Assembly (NCBI RefSeq): GCF_964065165.1
Contig: NZ_OZ061549.1
Coordinates: forward strand, 496,001-560,000
Direction of reading: 5' to 3'
DNA: 64,000 bases
Source: Levilactobacillus yonginensis
GTDB taxonomy: Bacteria; Bacillota; Bacilli; Lactobacillales; Lactobacillaceae
The position numbers were made by a program, and so were the translations under genes. The notes below the pieces were generated by a model. That model saw only the letters and a program-made list of their open reading frames with translations. It searched no databases and was not told the DNA's origin. Shown here piece by piece: positions 24,398 to 33,282 of this stretch (within the stretch, counting starts at the first letter, position 1; each line of letters begins with the position of its first letter).

Positions 24398-24853
24398 CTA
24401 TAGCCCCAATTGACTCATCAACACTTTGACATACTTGCGGCTTACAACTGTCTTGATCTGCTCTGATAGAATCGCCGTCAGGTTACCAGAAAAGCTGTCC
24501 TCCAGTGACTGAAGATGATTCAGATTCAACACCCCGTGCTTGGAAACTTGAACAAAGTTGTCATCACCCAAGCGGCGGACAAAATTTCGCAAGGTTTCGT
24601 GCGTGGTGATCGTCCCAGTAGTTGTATATAGCAATAACGTCTCCTGCTGGATATCAGCTAGAATAATTGTGGCCGTCTTCACTAGCACCAGCCGATCTAG
24701 TGTCTTCACGGGAATAAGTCCGGCATGGGGTGCCTGATAATTGTCTAAATAATCCAAAATGGCCGTTGTCTCCGGACTCTGGGTCGCTGCCTGCACCACG
24801 ACTAACGGATCAGTCGGGTCGATGGCCGCGTTCTGCTCAAATTTGTGGTGCAC
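24398..24853 (-). CDS. LytTR DNA-binding regulator
   Basis: 151 residues with GTG start at 24853 after GGGGGG. The C-terminal 95 residues form a LytTR domain (ILADIQQETLLLYT, ETLRNFVRRLGDDNFVQVSKHGVLNLNHLQSLE, VVSRKYVKVL). There is no receiver domain, so it belongs to the stand-alone LytTR regulators paired with DUF3021. It is presumed to control the ABC exporter in its own operon. Confidence 0.85.
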   Translation of the reverse strand: MHHKFEQNAAIDPTDPLVVVQAATQSPETTAILDYLDNYQAPHAGLIPVKTLDRLVLVKTATIILADIQQETLLLYTTTGTITTHETLRNFVRRLGDDNFVQVSKHGVLNLNHLQSLEDSFSGNLTAILSEQIKTVVSRKYVKVLMSQLGL

Positions 24854-24872
24854 CCCAATCCCCCCATTTCAC

Positions 24873-25748
24873 TTACCGTTCCTGAATTGATTGGTGCTGA
24901 CGGTGAACCCGGACCCACACCGGTCCGAACGCCAAAACAGTCGCCCCAATCAAGATTAATCCCATTATGCGATAAGTCTCTTGACGAGTCAATAAGGTTG
25001 ACCAGTTGAGCCGGACACCCATCAATTGTTCAAAGTGAGTCCTGGCAATCCGGTTACCAGCGAACGCCGTTTTTAAGTTACCCGCCATCAAATACTGACG
25101 GTACAGGGCGGCCACGTAGCTTCCCGGCACGAATTTGACAAAGTTTTGGGCAAAGGTCGGCAGAATGCCAATGGGGATGTAGGTACCCACTAGGAATCCG
25201 GCCGCCGTTCCCACGATAGTACCTAATTTGTTCAAAGTGTTCACCGCATGAACGCCTGAAATAATCACTGCATTTACCATTGTTGCAAGAAGCGAGCTGA
25301 TAACCATCAGTCCCAGAACTTTGCCGACTGTCGAACTCCCGAGAGTTACCCCATCCGTCAGGTAAAAGTTTCCCCACATGATTACCAACATGACCGCCTG
25401 CATTAACGTGCCAATAATCGTCGCACTACATAGATAACTGGTGAATAAACGGAATGGACCGGCGTCAGTCAGCTCCAGATCAGCCGTCACGTGTTTCTCC
25501 TTGTCGTTTACCATCAGTGACAGACTGGTGAGGGTCGTCGTAATGCCGGTAATGGCCAGGGTTCCACCAATCAGCCAGGTGTCGAGAAGTAGCTTGGCAT
25601 GGGGCACCCGCTGCCAACTCGTTAACATGTTTTGTTTCAGGAAAACTAGGTACAGGATAAATGAAATGAGCGCCCCCAGTAGTGAGAAGAACACCCCGCT
25701 CCGATCCCGGAAGTACAGCAGCAAGTTGCGCTTAATCATTGCCAGCAC
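24873..25748 (-). CDS. ABC-2 type transporter permease
   Basis: About 291 residues with six hydrophobic segments (FFSLLGALISFILYLVFL, IGGTLAITGITTTLTSL, IGTLMQAVMLVIMW, VISSLLATMVNAVIISG, IVGTAAGFLVGTYIPIG, GLILIGATVLAFG) typical of drug or bacteriocin exporter permeases. The start is likely GTG 25748, 10 bases after AAGGAG and just past the ATPase stop; ATG 25739 is an alternative. Partner of the ATPase upstream. Confidence 0.85.
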   Translation of the reverse strand: MLAMIKRNLLLYFRDRSGVFFSLLGALISFILYLVFLKQNMLTSWQRVPHAKLLLDTWLIGGTLAITGITTTLTSLSLMVNDKEKHVTADLELTDAGPFRLFTSYLCSATIIGTLMQAVMLVIMWGNFYLTDGVTLGSSTVGKVLGLMVISSLLATMVNAVIISGVHAVNTLNKLGTIVGTAAGFLVGTYIPIGILPTFAQNFVKFVPGSYVAALYRQYLMAGNLKTAFAGNRIARTHFEQLMGVRLNWSTLLTRQETYRIMGLILIGATVLAFGPVWVRVHRQHQSIQER

Positions 25749-25749
25749 G

Positions 25750-26610
25750 TTAACGCATCTCCTTTCCAGTGAGAGCCAGGAAGGCATCATCCAGGGTTCC
25801 CGGTCGAAATTCAAAGTTACTGATCAATGGCCGATTCATCGTTAAGATATCCAAGGCGGTTTGCACCGTTGCTAGCCTAAAGGTAACCTGCGAACGTGTT
25901 TGATGGGTTGGTTGTAACGCCACCTGGGCAATGAGTTGCGCAACATCCGGAGTCGTCACGGTTAAAATATCGGCAGCATAGCGGATCTTAATCTCAGTAG
26001 CAGTTCCCTGGGCCAGTATGCACCCATGGTCAATCACAACGACATGGTCCGCGGCATCGGCCTCATCTAAATAGTGGGTCGTGAGAATGACGGTCAATTG
26101 CCGTTCTCGTTGCAGGCGCTGAATCAGCGTCCAGATAGCGTGGCGGGTCTGAATATCTAGACCCGTCGTGGGTTCATCCAAAAATAATATATCAGGGTCG
26201 TTGAGTAAGGCGCGGGCAATGTCAACTCGCCGTCGTTGACCGCCAGACAAGGTCCCGTAACGCTGGTTCATGAAAGTGGTCAGCCCCAACCGTTGGCTTA
26301 ACACGCTCACCCGGTCGGCTGGGACGTGATGATACTGGTCCGCTCGAATTTGGAGGTTCTCACGAACTGTTAAGCAGTTATCCAAAACACTCCCCTGAAA
26401 AACAACGCCCAATTTGGCGTGATGATCATAAATAATAGTCCCAGCGGTCGGTTGACTCAGTCCAATCAACAGGTTCATTGTCGTTGATTTGCCAGCGCCA
26501 TTGGGACCGAGTAAAGCGGTAAAGCTGCCCCGTGTAATTCGTAAGTCAAGGACGTTGACCGCAATCTTGTTGCCAAACCGTTTCGTTAAGTGTTTCGTCT
26601 CTAGTAGCAT
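25750..26610 (-). CDS. ABC transporter ATP-binding protein
   Basis: 286 residues. Walker A GPNGAGKST, Q-loop VVFQG, signature LSGGQRRR, Walker B ILFLDEPTTGLD, H-loop TTHY are all intact. The C-terminal extension with SNFEFRPGTLDDAFLALTG is typical of DrrA/CcmA-like exporters. ATG 26610 is better spaced from AGGAG than ATG 26619. First gene of the ATPase-permease-LytTR-DUF3021 operon. Confidence 0.9.
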   Translation of the reverse strand: MLLETKHLTKRFGNKIAVNVLDLRITRGSFTALLGPNGAGKSTTMNLLIGLSQPTAGTIIYDHHAKLGVVFQGSVLDNCLTVRENLQIRADQYHHVPADRVSVLSQRLGLTTFMNQRYGTLSGGQRRRVDIARALLNDPDILFLDEPTTGLDIQTRHAIWTLIQRLQRERQLTVILTTHYLDEADAADHVVVIDHGCILAQGTATEIKIRYAADILTVTTPDVAQLIAQVALQPTHQTRSQVTFRLATVQTALDILTMNRPLISNFEFRPGTLDDAFLALTGKEMR

Positions 26611-26784
26611 TCCCCTCATCTCCTATGCCAGGAGAATACACCTTGGGGCGCGGGGATGTCTCACCTATCGGGACAAGTGGTATTCACTGCTCAGTAAGTG
26701 GTCGAAACAGCCGGGTGAAATTCTTGGAAGGAAATACGATTTTACTGTCCACCGGGCTTCAATCTCAGACGCTAAAATGAAGGC

Positions 26785-26814
26785 AAAAAAATGGCGGTCA
26801 TCAGTGACCACCAT
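26785..26814 (-). terminator. Terminator of the DUF5776 surface protein gene
   Basis: Perfect-but-one 10-bp stem ATGGCGGTCA / TGACCACCAT, tetraloop, then seven T on the minus strand. Confidence 0.88.
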
Positions 26815-26826
26815 CGTTATTCTTAT

Positions 26827-28149
26827 TTACTTAACAACCACAACCAATTTCTTGTTAGCTGATATATACTGCCCGTTGCTTAATTCAAAACGAGTAGTCA
26901 AGTGATAGTGCTTCAACCCAACAACTTTTAGAGTCTTACCCGCTTTCACATGTTTTCCTGTTTTACTCAGCTTCAAGTCTTGATAGCGGTTGATACCCTG
27001 TTTATTCAAAACTTTGATCTTTTTAACAGATTTTTGATAATAGACTGGTGCAACAAAGGCTGATTTGGCTGTGATGTAACCGGTCTTGCCAGCAGCATCT
27101 TTCACCTGATATCGCAGTAGGCCAGACTTGGACCGTGCGTAACCTATCACCTTAAACATCGGTCGATTCGTCCGCTTCGCCTTAGGGTAAGCAGCCACTC
27201 GCTGATGCGGTTTAAACGTTGGTTTCTGATACAAGTATATCTTCTTTAGCCCATAAACGACTGCCTGATTAGGTACTACTGGACTTGGTGCAGCTTGAAC
27301 AGTCAGGGTAACCGTCTTGCTTTCACCGTTTTCCGCCTTGAGCGTTACTGAGTAAGTACCAGGCTTCTTGAGATTGGCCTGACTGGTATCAACCGTAACG
27401 GGAATGGTGTCACCAGCACTGTTCGTGGCCTTAGCATTGAATGTAGTAGCATCAACCAGCTGTCCGACCGTGATGGTTGCATGTTGATTGGCTGTCAGAC
27501 TAGTTTGACTAGCAACTGTGCTACTAACTGATTGAGGCTTCAAGTAAATATAAAAATCTTGAGCTTTATACTGTGCCTGGTCATAGTCTGGATCAGAACT
27601 ATCTAATTTAGACATGACCGCTTGGTTATTCGCCTCTGTCCGCGTTTTAGCAAGATCAATAGTCATGCCTTGCAGGTGATTACTAATAATTAATTGAGAA
27701 CCCATGTCAAACTGACTTGTAGCAAAAGCGAGTAAACGCTCATCATTAAAACCTTCCATTTGGAAAATCTTTACTAGTTGGGCAATTCCTTGATTGCGTT
27801 CCGATGACTTGCCTGCGTATTGAAGAATAATACTCAACTCATCATATGGTGATTTTCCTTCAACAAATTGGCCCGTAAACTCTACCTTTAGAAGATCATT
27901 CATATTTATTTTTCCAAACTGACTATCATCAATCTCTGGGAATGCGCTCGTTATTTTAACCGCTTTACCAGCAACGGGTTGAAAGAATAGATTAACTAGA
28001 ACAGTTTTTGTATCTTCGTTGGCAGTCTCAGTGATATCTGGATCTTCAGCAAGTGCTACAGGTGAACTCCCCATAAATGTCCCCAAACTTAAAGTCGTGA
28101 CGACAACCCCTACTCCAACAATTACACGCTTAATTAGGTTCTTTTTCAT
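26827..28149 (-). CDS. Secreted protein with Ig-like domain and C-terminal DUF5776 repeats
   Basis: 440 residues with a Sec signal peptide (MKKNLIKRVIVGVGVVVTTLSLG, cut after ALA). The N-terminal 200 residues are a unique domain of leucine-rich-repeat-lid or surface-protein type that I do not recognise. Residues 215-285 (TANQHATITVGQ to TVTLTVQA) form a bacterial Ig-like fold. The last 150 residues carry two DUF5776-type blocks (YGLKKIYLYQKPTFKPHQRVAAYPK; KKIKVLNKQGINRYQ), thought to hold proteins to the cell wall. No LPxTG motif. Degenerate copies of the tail lie just upstream. Confidence 0.75.
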   Translation of the reverse strand: MKKNLIKRVIVGVGVVVTTLSLGTFMGSSPVALAEDPDITETANEDTKTVLVNLFFQPVAGKAVKITSAFPEIDDSQFGKINMNDLLKVEFTGQFVEGKSPYDELSIILQYAGKSSERNQGIAQLVKIFQMEGFNDERLLAFATSQFDMGSQLIISNHLQGMTIDLAKTRTEANNQAVMSKLDSSDPDYDQAQYKAQDFYIYLKPQSVSSTVASQTSLTANQHATITVGQLVDATTFNAKATNSAGDTIPVTVDTSQANLKKPGTYSVTLKAENGESKTVTLTVQAAPSPVVPNQAVVYGLKKIYLYQKPTFKPHQRVAAYPKAKRTNRPMFKVIGYARSKSGLLRYQVKDAAGKTGYITAKSAFVAPVYYQKSVKKIKVLNKQGINRYQDLKLSKTGKHVKAGKTLKVVGLKHYHLTTRFELSNGQYISANKKLVVVVK

Positions 28150-28199
28150 TCCAAATCGCCTCCCGATGTTAGCTTAACGTTTTCAGACTGGCCCAATTA

Positions 28200-28361
28200 T
28201 TGAATCACTTTAATGTTTCAATCCAACAACTCTTAGCGCTCTCCCCACCTTAGCCTGTTTCTCGGCCTTACTCAGCTTCAAGTCTTGATAGCAGTTGATA
28301 TCCTGCTTATTCAAAATCTGGGTTCCTTAACAGATTTTCGATAATAGATTGGTGCAACAAC
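28200..28361 (-). pseudogene. Decayed DUF5776 tail fragment
   Basis: Runs parallel to the last 160 bases of the 26827 gene (the VLNKQGINRYQDLKLSKTG-coding region) at about 80 percent identity, with frameshifts and stops. It is a remnant of a second surface-protein gene. Confidence 0.8.
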
Positions 28362-28473
28362 CCCCAAGCTAAGTTTAACGTTTCACAAGGAATATTACCA
28401 CTAAAATCAAAGCGCTTACATTCCTTTTGGGGATAATCTATCCTCGCAGATGATAGTGGTACGTTACCTTGAC

Positions 28474-28713
28474 TCAGTCACCCGCCTTAACTTGTTGATA
28501 CAGCTTAACTTTAATCTGCTGTTGGTTTTGGGTAAGTTGATAGTTATGGTTAACCTGATCAGTTCCAGCATGGGCAATGACCACTGGACCATTATGGCGT
28601 TGTGAAGAAATCCCGGTCAGTTTGCCACCCTGAACTCCCCGTAAATCTTGAATATTATAGATACCGTGGTAAGTGCCCGGATGAATTAGCTTACCGAGCC
28701 GGATGTCACCTTA
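28474..28713 (-). pseudogene. Decayed extracellular protein fragment
   Basis: An open stretch of about 79 codons ending in TGA, reading GDIRLGKLIHPGTYHGIYN, later GKLTGISSQRHNGPVVIAHAG and QQIKVKLYQQVKAGD. It has no start or ribosome site, and a stop lies directly upstream. The family is not recognised. Composition fits a secreted protein of this group, so it may be the body of the gene whose tail is at 28200. Confidence 0.5.
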
Positions 28714-28830
28714 ATCTACAAGAAAAGTCAGGTCTGCAAATCTGCAACTTAAAGGCCAATTCATTTCATTTGCAATCACGTTAAATCTAGTCATACTAGT
28801 CATAACATCGTGATCTAAGGAGTAAATGAC

Positions 28831-29049
28831 ATGGAAACCACAATTCGGAAAATTGGTAATTCTGTAGGTGCCATTATCCCTAAAGAACTGAACGCTGCGG
28901 CTGGCGACAAATATAAAATCGTGAAAATTGGAGACACCTTTGTCATGACACCCGTGCGAGATAATCTATTTGCCAATGAAAGCAATCGGACTGGTTTTCG
29001 TGATAGCGTATCAAAAGAAGATTATGCATGGAACGGGGCAACCGACTAA
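28831..29049 (+). CDS. mazE: MazE-like antitoxin (toxin partner decayed)
   Basis: 72 residues. IRKIGNSVGAIIPKEL is the AbrB/MazE swapped-hairpin signature and the tail SKEDYAWNGATD is the usual toxin-binding end. AAGGAG lies 8 bases before ATG 28831. The next gene, a mazF, carries two frameshifts, so this antitoxin now stands alone. It may still bind its own operator. Confidence 0.82.
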   Translation: METTIRKIGNSVGAIIPKELNAAAGDKYKIVKIGDTFVMTPVRDNLFANESNRTGFRDSVSKEDYAWNGATD

Positions 29050-29371
29050 TGTATAAGTCCAGCTCAAGGAGACATTGTCTATATTGATTTTGAGCCATCA
29101 ATTGATTCGGCGATTAAAAAGCGGCACCCAGGTCTAGTCATTAGTAAAACTGTTTTAAATAAATTAACTGGGTTTTGTCTTATCTGTCTAATTACCAGTA
29201 CTCACCGTGGATTTGGCACATATGTGACCATAGAGAATCCTAAATCAGTTACTGGTGACGTCGTGACCCACCAACTTAGATCAATGGATTTAAAAAAAAT
29301 TAGATTTTGTTGAACCATGTGATTCCGTCACATGGGCTTGGGTCATCTCAACAATTGATCAATTTATCTAA
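29049..29371 (+). pseudogene. mazF: mazF-like toxin with two frameshifts
   Basis: Starts with an ATG overlapping the antitoxin stop. Correct MazF sequence is read only after a frameshift in the first few codons (PAQGDIVYIDFEPS, KKRHPGLVIS, CLITSTHRGFGTYV, SVTGDVVTHQLRS). A second shift occurs in an eight-A run near 29288-29297; removing one A restores LDFVEPCDSVTWAWVISTIDQFI. The core residues for RNA cleavage are present, but no full protein can be made from the sequence as given. Confidence 0.85.
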
Positions 29372-29481
29372 AAATTTCTATCAAATTGACTAAGCTATCA
29401 TCTCTAGCCAGTCACAACACAAATCAAGGGGCTATCCAATATCAAGCAACATTGTCCTACGAATTCGGAGGAGAAATGACC

Positions 29482-30300
29482 ATGTCACTTGGGACCACAC
29501 TTAAACAAGTCCGTCAGCAGCAACACCGCTCACAGAAAAATATCGCCACTGGTATCTGTGCCCAGTCCATGCTGTCGGCCATTGAAAACGACCATTACAC
29601 CCCTAATGCCAAACTATTGTTGGCACTGTGCCACCGGCTGGGTATTTCACTCGACGAAATCAGTTTGGCCACCGACTTCGCAATTAGCGGGGATGACGCC
29701 CTGAACACCCGGATGCAAGAGCTCTGCAACCAGCACCGCTACCAAGAACTTCATGATTTTCTAACTGATTCCATCACCCTCGCTGCCGTAACAACTGGCG
29801 AGCAGACTCAGGCCTATTACTATTACCTCGGAGTAGCCGAACTACACATTGACGCCCAACTCACCCATGCCGCACAAAATTTGAAGTTTGCCGCAGCCAT
29901 GGCCGAAGACCACACTGCCACCACGCTAACACGGCTGGCCACAGCTTCATTAGCAACTGTGCTGGCGAAGCAACGACAATCAGGCCAAGTAGCCCAGCTA
30001 ATTGATCAGGCACTAGTGAACCTTGACCAGCGGCCTTACGAAGAAAATCAAAATATCATCTTTTATTTGGCTGCTTTGGCTGCTTATTTTCTAGGAAAAC
30101 CACAAGTAGCGAGCCAACGGCTATTAACTGGTATTTCCTTCACGACTGAGCACCAGTCCCACTACATGTTAGCCAACTACTACCGATTGTTAGCGGAAAT
30201 CGCCAATCAAGCCGGCAAGGCAAATAAAGCCGAGGACGCAAGGCAGAAACAACAGTTCTTAACCGAGCTCTTCCACGAAAAAGTTCCGGAAAAGTTTTAG
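29482..30300 (+). CDS. Rgg/GadR/MutR-like helix-turn-helix regulator
   Basis: 272 residues from ATG 29482 (GGAGGAG 8 bases upstream); the frame runs back to 29386. N-terminal XRE-type HTH (LKQVRQQQHRSQKNIATGICAQSMLSAIEN) at about residues 8-60, then a helical TPR-like domain (HDFLTDSITLAAV to AEIANQAGKANKAEDARQ) as in Rgg regulators, which usually respond to short peptides or other ligands. It precedes an operon of three genes on the same strand with a short 74-bp gap, likely its target. Confidence 0.78.
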   Translation: MSLGTTLKQVRQQQHRSQKNIATGICAQSMLSAIENDHYTPNAKLLLALCHRLGISLDEISLATDFAISGDDALNTRMQELCNQHRYQELHDFLTDSITLAAVTTGEQTQAYYYYLGVAELHIDAQLTHAAQNLKFAAAMAEDHTATTLTRLATASLATVLAKQRQSGQVAQLIDQALVNLDQRPYEENQNIIFYLAALAAYFLGKPQVASQRLLTGISFTTEHQSHYMLANYYRLLAEIANQAGKANKAEDARQKQQFLTELFHEKVPEKF

Positions 30301-30374
30301 TTATCAGTATTCTGATTTTTCATCACCAGCATAAACCGGTAGAGTAAGGCCATCCAATAAGGAGGCCTTTTTAA

Positions 30375-30803
30375 ATGGCAAAAAATCTCTTTCAAAATCA
30401 GTTATCAACTCATGCTGCTCACGAGTGCTTGCTGTCAATCCTCGTCCATCCTGAAAATCTCCCCCTGTGGGATGATGAATTCACTCACGTCGAGCCCACA
30501 TCTGATGGCTATGCTCTCACCCGTTGCCAACCAGCCCTCAACGAACAGGAACTGCTGACCGTGACCGCCACCGTTAATCAAATCAGCTATCATAGTCAGG
30601 GTAGTCAGCTTAATTATGACCTCACATTCACCTTTGATACGACAGCGCCACTAACCACTCTGACCCAAGAACTCCAGCTAGCACCCAACTCGACGCTTCC
30701 CGTCCCCTTAAACCTGCTGGTACCGATTGCCAAACACGCCTTTGCCCAGAAATTACGGTCGCTTATTGTTTTGGCCGAATCTTCCAAGGAGGTCACGATT
30801 TAA
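30375..30803 (+). CDS. Hypothetical protein, SRPBCC/START-like fold suspected
   Basis: 142 residues. Begins with a helix, then HPENLPLWDDEFTHVEP, which resembles the ligand-binding SRPBCC/polyketide cyclase opening where a vertebrate START-like cavity binds a small hydrophobic molecule. This is a suspicion from pattern only. AAGGAGG precedes the ATG. Its stop overlaps the next start (TAATG), indicating translational coupling with the oxidoreductase. Confidence 0.65.
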   Translation: MAKNLFQNQLSTHAAHECLLSILVHPENLPLWDDEFTHVEPTSDGYALTRCQPALNEQELLTVTATVNQISYHSQGSQLNYDLTFTFDTTAPLTTLTQELQLAPNSTLPVPLNLLVPIAKHAFAQKLRSLIVLAESSKEVTI

Positions 30804-31759
30804 TGCAATCAATTGTCCAAACATCCTATCAAGGAATCGATAATCTACAGCTCATGACACGCCTACTTCCACGACTAAATCCTCTGGCAGTCCGCGTCGA
30901 AACTCGCTACACACCGGTCATGCCCTATGACGTTCTAACTGAGAACGGCGACCTAAAACAATTACGACCCGTTCAACTGCCAATTGTCGTGGGGTACGGT
31001 TTCGGTGGCATAGTCAGGGAAGTTGGTCGGCTACGAAACCAGCACCTAATGAATCAACCGGTCATCGGTGTCCAACCAGCTGGCAGTAATCAAGAGCAGT
31101 TAGTTTCGTCATTGCCCCCATTGCTGTTCCCAGTGCCACAAGATGTCTCGTTAGCCAGCGCCACCACGTTGATTGGTGGTGCTGATGCCGCCTACTTTGC
31201 CTTCAAAAAGAGCCATTTAGCAGCCGGCCAAACGGTACTGATTACTGGGGCTAGTGGCAGTGTCGGTAGCTACTTAATACAATTATCTCGACTTTTCCAT
31301 GTAAAAACCATTGCGGTCGGCCACTCAAGTCGTCACGAATTTCTTAACAACTTGGGCGCTGAACAAGTATTAGACTTCGACCGCCCATTGTCAGCGCAAG
31401 CCATCTCCTTTTCAACTGTTAGCCAAGTAATCGACTTAGCCGGAAGCCCACAATTATTGAACCGTTTATCCGCCCAACTGGGAGCAGTGGCTATTCTTTC
31501 ATTAGCATTGCCACAATATCACCCACATCACCCACACCAAACTTTTAGCTTTGCTAGTGGGTCCATCCTGCCAGGTGACTACCGCTGGTTATTGGACCAG
31601 CTGGCCAAGGGTCAGTTGACGGCAGCCATTCAAGAACAGTTACCCTATACCGCTGTCAAAACGGCTCAGCATCATTTAGTTGATGCACATGCTGCCGGCC
31701 GAATCTTACTAACATACAACCAGGAGGTCACCAAGCATGCTGACACTATTAACGATTAA
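30803..31759 (+). CDS. MDR-family quinone oxidoreductase-like protein
   Basis: 318 residues with GroES-like N-terminus (VETRYTPVMPYDV, GYGFGGIVREVG) and Rossmann fold with GASGSVGSYLIQL near residue 150. No zinc ligands. Coupled to the preceding gene through a TAATG overlap and overlapped at its end by a small ORF. The pair could act on the same hydrophobic substrate (inference from coupling). Confidence 0.82.
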   Translation: MQSIVQTSYQGIDNLQLMTRLLPRLNPLAVRVETRYTPVMPYDVLTENGDLKQLRPVQLPIVVGYGFGGIVREVGRLRNQHLMNQPVIGVQPAGSNQEQLVSSLPPLLFPVPQDVSLASATTLIGGADAAYFAFKKSHLAAGQTVLITGASGSVGSYLIQLSRLFHVKTIAVGHSSRHEFLNNLGAEQVLDFDRPLSAQAISFSTVSQVIDLAGSPQLLNRLSAQLGAVAILSLALPQYHPHHPHQTFSFASGSILPGDYRWLLDQLAKGQLTAAIQEQLPYTAVKTAQHHLVDAHAAGRILLTYNQEVTKHADTIND

Positions 31760-31877
31760 TTGGAATCAACTGCTCCCACAAATTTTGACGCTGTGGTTCG
31801 TTGGTTGGGGAATTCGAGCCCTGCTCATTGGCGTTATTCTTGGTGGCCTAGTTTGGATGATCAAGCGTCGTCGCTAG
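31737..31877 (+). CDS. Small membrane protein (46 residues), easily missed
   Basis: ATG 31737 lies 9 bases after AGGAGG and inside the end of the oxidoreductase gene. The product starts MLTLLTINWNQLLPQ, has a central hydrophobic segment (LWFVGWGIRALLIGVILGGLVWMI) and a KRRR tail, so it is a single-span membrane protein with the basic end in the cytoplasm. Role unknown; operon position suggests it works with the oxidoreductase. Confidence 0.7.
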   Translation: MLTLLTINWNQLLPQILTLWFVGWGIRALLIGVILGGLVWMIKRRR

Positions 31878-31920
31878 AATCTTTTCCTTAACTAAGTCTG
31901 ATACCCGACAATTTTTGGCT

Positions 31921-31962
31921 AAAAGGACGCCCCGGTTGATCAACTCAACTAGGACGTTCTTT
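31921..31962 (+). terminator. Terminator of the Rgg-linked operon
   Basis: Imperfect stem AAAGGACGCC / GGACGTTCTTT around an inner GTTGATCAAC palindrome, followed by TTCT. Convergent nth may share it. Confidence 0.55.
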
Positions 31963-32003
31963 CTGGCATTTGGCATAAGAGGTAAAGCTCTACTGAATTG
32001 GCT

Positions 32004-32675
32004 TCACACTTCAGCTTCATTCTCTTCATTCAATTGATCACAGTCAATAATCAGCTGACAAACCTCCCTGTCCGGCGTCAACTTCATCGAATACTTTCTA
32101 CCAAACTCAATCATCGTATGATGGGCACGGTGTAAATCTTCGGGTTTCAGGATACTGACGATTTTCTTTTCGACCTGCAAAGGGGTCGCCGTCTGAGTTA
32201 CAAAATGCAAACGTTTCGAGATTGCCGACACGTGGGTGTCCACGGCAAACGTAGCCTGACCAAACATGTCACTTAAAACAACGTTGGCAGTCTTGCGACC
32301 TGCTCCAGGCAGTGCCATGATTCCCTTTCGCTCAGTGGGAACTTCATCGTTTAAATCTTCATGGACGATTCTGGCCGTCTTGATAATATTCTTGGCCTTG
32401 TTGTGAAATAGGCCGACACTTCTGATAATAGCCTCCACGTCTTCCACTTCGGCATTCATCAAGTCCCGTGGTTCTGGGTACCGTGAAAACAGAATTGGCG
32501 TCACTTTGTTCACCGATACATCAGTAGCTTGGGCACTTAGAATGACCGATACCAAAAATTGAAACGGCGTTCTAGCGTCTAGCGACAAGCCAACTGGGCC
32601 AATCTCTTCTTCCATTTGTTGGATAGCCCAGATAATTTGGTGATCCTTTAGCATTGGTCTCACAGCTTCTTTCAT
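32004..32675 (-). CDS. nth: Endonuclease III (DNA glycosylase/AP lyase), apparently without the iron-sulfur cluster
   Basis: Removes oxidised pyrimidines and cuts AP sites. Helix-hairpin-helix LPGAGRKTANVVL contains the catalytic Lys; the catalytic Asp is in FAVDTHV. The usual C-terminal Cys-x6-Cys-x2-Cys-x5-Cys cluster is missing: after GRKYSMKLTPDREV only two Cys (VCQLIIDCDQ) remain. Lactobacilli have low iron use, so a cluster-free form is plausible. 223 residues from ATG 32675; ATG 32654 is an alternative start. No ribosome site is clear for either. Confidence 0.88.
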   Translation of the reverse strand: MKEAVRPMLKDHQIIWAIQQMEEEIGPVGLSLDARTPFQFLVSVILSAQATDVSVNKVTPILFSRYPEPRDLMNAEVEDVEAIIRSVGLFHNKAKNIIKTARIVHEDLNDEVPTERKGIMALPGAGRKTANVVLSDMFGQATFAVDTHVSAISKRLHFVTQTATPLQVEKKIVSILKPEDLHRAHHTMIEFGRKYSMKLTPDREVCQLIIDCDQLNEENEAEV

Positions 32676-32733
32676 CTTAGTTGGGAGTCTTTAACACCCA
32701 ATATACCGTAAAAAGACAAAAGTACAAGCTCTA

Positions 32734-33282
32734 TTACACCCTAAACCCTGCACCGTGACCGCCATAGTAATGAAAAATCCCATTATATTCCTGGATACCT
32801 TGAACAATAATTGTTCTACGCCCTACCTGTTTTATTTTGTCTTTCGTAAACGCAACTGACCCATCGGAGTGCCAAAAAGTATAATATTCAACGTTAGCAG
32901 GTCTTCCCTGGGCGCGCAATTTCTTCAGTCGGCGCTGGTACTTTTGCGTCAGTTGATTAAGCCTATGGTTAAGCGATTTGACCTGTGGTTTTGAATAAAC
33001 GGATCCTTTCTCTGCCGTAAGGTGCTTCTTCAATTTCTTCAGTAACTTAATTTTATGCTGGAGAACTGCCGGCCAGGCAATTGAAAGTCCCTTACGATTC
33101 AACGTCGCAATTTTCAATGCGCGTTTGTCTGTTTTGGTGAGGCCTGTTTCATACGAGTGCTGTCTTCCCTTAGCGATAGCATAGCCGTTGCCCACTGGTA
33201 ATCCCAAGCTAACTATCAGCATAAAACATGCGACAACTACCTTAAACCATTTCTGCCAAGCCCCTACTCCCAATAGCTGCAT
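32734..33282 (-). CDS. Secreted basic protein of unknown function
   Basis: 182 residues. N-terminal signal (KVVVACFMLIVSLGLPVGNGYA, probable cut after GYA). The middle is very Lys/Arg/Gln-rich with helical repeats (LKKLKKHLTAEK, LTQKYQRRLKKLR); the end is aromatic and Gly-rich (IFHYYGGHGAGF). No domain recognised. GGAG precedes the ATG. An adjacent decayed ORF (33371-33500) is Gly/Trp-rich and might be a related secreted peptide. Confidence 0.6.
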   Translation of the reverse strand: MQLLGVGAWQKWFKVVVACFMLIVSLGLPVGNGYAIAKGRQHSYETGLTKTDKRALKIATLNRKGLSIAWPAVLQHKIKLLKKLKKHLTAEKGSVYSKPQVKSLNHRLNQLTQKYQRRLKKLRAQGRPANVEYYTFWHSDGSVAFTKDKIKQVGRRTIIVQGIQEYNGIFHYYGGHGAGFRV

